Shown here: positions 61,797 to 64,000 of the stretch, one piece after another | Layout of the letters: each line of letters opens with the position of its first letter | How positions within the stretch are numbered: position 1 is the stretch's first letter | Source: Branchiostoma floridae | Lineage: Eukaryota > Chordata > Leptocardii > Amphioxiformes > Branchiostomatidae | Assembly: GCF_000003815.2 (NCBI RefSeq) | Contig: NC_049990.1 | Span: forward strand, 8,874,755-8,938,754 | Direction of reading: 5' to 3' | DNA length: 64,000 nt | Notes under the pieces: model-generated | The model's input: the letters and a program-made list of their open reading frames with translations, nothing else | Told to the model about the DNA's origin: nothing | The model's database searches: none | Position numbers and translations under genes: made by a program

Positions 61797-63128
61797 ATGT
61801 TTATCCTTGTTAAATACGGGGACGGACAGTGTTGCTTGTTCAACCCGGACTGTATGGTGGTGAACCTGGTGCGACACATGCAGGAGAAGTGCGGGTATCC
61901 GAAGGAAACCGGTCTGGACTTGGTGGACCAGAACGGGGAGACCCGCGGACTCTCCCGGCATCCACCCCGCACCAACGCCGCTAGGCTCTGCGACGACAGG
62001 TGATCTTTTGATTCTACCATTTAATTATTCATAACCTTTTGTTTTTGTAAGCCAGGAGTATCAAAGTTGTCACGCAAAGAATTCGATAGTCACAAATCAA
62101 ATTTCACAACCATTCGTTGAATTTATCATAACGTTGCTCCTCTCAACCTTCTGATATTTACATTGTTCCAAATAGATAAAAGTACGATTACACGCACGCA
62201 CCTATCTCCATCGGTTCTGAAGTATTCACATTTACAAGCCGCATGCCCCTTAGCGAAATAATTTTGAATTCCCATTTGAAAAAAAAACTAGCCTGAGGGA
62301 AGGTTAAAGTGGTTCATTACTCTGTCTTGGGAAAGTCCAGAGTTTCTATTCCAATAGAAAGAGTGGTGGTTTTAAGTTCGTGGTTTAAACAATAAAAGCG
62401 CTACCGTCATATAGTGGGAAAAAGGACGCGTTTACGGACAGCTAGTTGGAACCACTATGATCGGTGTGCATTCTTGTATGTATTCAATGTTTGAGGATCG
62501 GTCTGTTTTCAATTTTCCCACAATGTTAGTATTCTTTAACCGTAACAAGCCCAGAGGAGTACAAATGTAATAGAAAAACGTGTAGGCAGAGTGAATGCGA
62601 AACAAAACTTTTCGCTTTGCCTTTGGTCACACAAAGTTTAAGACACACCCACAAACATAACCCCAACGCAAATACTTCAACATTTACAGTATCACATCGT
62701 ATTGCCCCTATATGTTGTTCCATCGCAGGAATGTCTACATCCTCGTGAACATAGCGCGGGGACCAGACGGCTCCTACCGTGACGTCATCCCCCTGATCGA
62801 AGGAGGCGCCGATGCGGTTCCAGAACTTTACAAGAAGATGAGAGTTCATCTACAGCAGCTCGAACTCCAGAGGCTGGAGGAGAAAAGGGAGAACGAGCGA
62901 AGGGAGCTCGAGAGAGAGAAAGAGAGAGAGAAAGAGCGTCAGAGAGCGTTGGAAGAGGAGAGACATCACAAAAAGAAAGTGTCCGTGGCAACACCGGAGA
63001 CTTTGGGTGTGGAGAAATCCTCACACAAGAAAACACCCGAAAAAGCTCGCCCCAGTTCTCGTGTGTCCTTGGATGGGAAAGGTACTTCAAAAATCAACGT
63101 CAGCAGGGGCCGGGGACGGAAACATTGA
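61797..63128 (+). CDS. C22orf15/CXorf65-family protein of unknown function
   Basis: Two coding exons, 61797-61999 and 62729-63128, join in phase to 200 residues. The start MFILVKYGDGQCCLFNPDC follows an acceptor (CCCCACAG/AC) directly, so a non-coding exon lies upstream. Residues 1 to about 100 match the small family that includes human C22orf15 and CXorf65: an initial beta-grasp-like MFI-x-V-x-[YF]-G, then NLVRHMQEKCGYP, LDLVDQNGE and RNVYILVNIARG. The rest is amphioxus-type extension: a strongly charged Glu/Arg/Lys coiled coil (about 110-150) and a basic tail ending SRGRGRKH. Vertebrate members are poorly characterised, so no function is claimed. A complete ubiquitin-like fold is inferred only from pattern. 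Confidence 0.75.
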
Positions 63129-64000
63129 CATTTAAAGTTTACTTGATGTCAGTTTGCAAGTTTTTTTTCATTTTATAACCAAATCGGTTCTACACGGGGC
63201 ATCCCATTACGTTGTCTATGTAGCGAATTTAAAGACAGTCTTCCTACATGTAGACTTGCACTCGGCTATCAATGCAATTAGCCTTGTGGTTGCTTGGCAC
63301 TGTAGATATGAATATTTCTATGACAATCCAATTGTCATAAAAGTGTTTCCATCATAAGAAAACGGTTACGGAACTTTGCGGGTTCCCTTTGAAATTCAAT
63401 CGCACAAAGTTCATTCCAAGGCCTCTGAAGTTCACAAATTGTGAAATGGATGTAGTTCAGCACCAAGGACAGGACATGCTGGGCAATTAGGATTTGAAAA
63501 CATTTGCTACGAAGAACATTAAAAAGGGAAAACCTAACGTTACAGGTCTGTTGCTGTTCTCTTATATGTGCTATTGTGTGTGACTAACTGCTAGTATTCA
63601 AATAAGGATTTGGAGGACATGTCCATTGATCACCTCCTGCCACTCTCCCCTGTACTATAAACATGTCTATAGTAGTACATTTTGTATATCAATGATATAC
63701 CTCTGCAAAAAGACAGTCCAAAATCAATACATCCTTGTGAATCATTTATATAATTGGGGGTTATGCTAAGATGTACTTACCATCTACAGTATAATCTGAA
63801 TTATACCTCATACGAGACCTTGTTCAGGGAGAGTACAATATGCAGTATTCCTGGGAATCGCTAGATGGTGCACAACATACATAGAAAAGAAAAGCAAAGC
63901 ATGATGGGACCTCACATGATGACACCCCTTCCCAATGATTATGGATCGACTGCAAGATTAAATACATCATTTCGTGCTGTCCATGGGCGAGTTATGTTAA
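63129..64000. other. 3' flank of the C22orf15-like gene
   Basis: No gene is recognised. It holds the second copy of the dispersed repeat (63404-63546: AAGGCCTCTGAAGTTCACA, GTAGTTCAGCACCAAGGACA, GGAAAACCTAACGTTACAG). The window ends in AT-rich unannotated sequence. Confidence 0.55.

Overview
The window is eukaryotic nuclear DNA from a non-vertebrate chordate, most probably a lancelet (Branchiostoma). The grounds are intron-rich genes with GT-AG junctions, chordate-type orthologues (PCID2, RNF168, PELP1, a ZSWIM3-like gene, a C22orf15/CXorf65-like gene), a tandem array of beta-microseminoprotein genes, and dense short hairpin transposons in introns. The species is inferred from gene content, not proven. 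One 100-base run of N (58731-58830) marks an assembly gap.

Left part (1-23 kb), an accessory, duplicating region. Five three-exon genes on the + strand encode small secreted beta-microseminoprotein-like (MSMB/PSP94-like) proteins: 986-2996, 4032-5655, 10692-11939, 12952-14536 and 17195-18322. A partial earlier unit lies at the left edge. Copies 1 and 2 are a tandem duplication of about 3.1 kb. A gene for a five-finger C2H2 zinc-finger protein sits between copies 2 and 3 (7747-9153, +). A near-identical copy lies beyond copy 5 on the opposite strand (20116-21405, -), so MSMB copies 3-5 lie between two inverted arms of about 3 kb. A 5'-truncated LINE (about 18.5-19.5 kb) and several families of palindromic mini-transposons are scattered through the region.

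Right part (23.5-64 kb), conserved single-copy genes. PELP1 (18 exons, +, 23543-36464) acts in ribosome maturation and chromatin. It is tail-to-tail with RNF168 (4 exons, -, 38906-53592), the DNA-damage ubiquitin ligase. The 8.5-kb first intron of RNF168 contains a complete opposite-strand gene, a ZSWIM3-like domesticated MULE transposase (46944-52046, +). RNF168 is head-to-head with PCID2 (14 exons, +, 53881-59017, TREX-2 mRNA export). Only 288 bp separate their start codons, and that interval carries TCTCGCGAGA elements typical of divergent housekeeping promoters. A two-exon gene of the uncharacterised C22orf15/CXorf65 family (61797-63128, +) ends the window.

The main novelty is in the MSMB array. 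All five proteins lack the two cysteines that pair with each other (Cys2-Cys50) in vertebrate PSP94, and copy 4 has also lost both members of a second pair (Cys40-Cys49). Disulfides therefore appear to be shed as pairs among tandem paralogues. No prokaryotic-type system, CRISPR array or operon is present.
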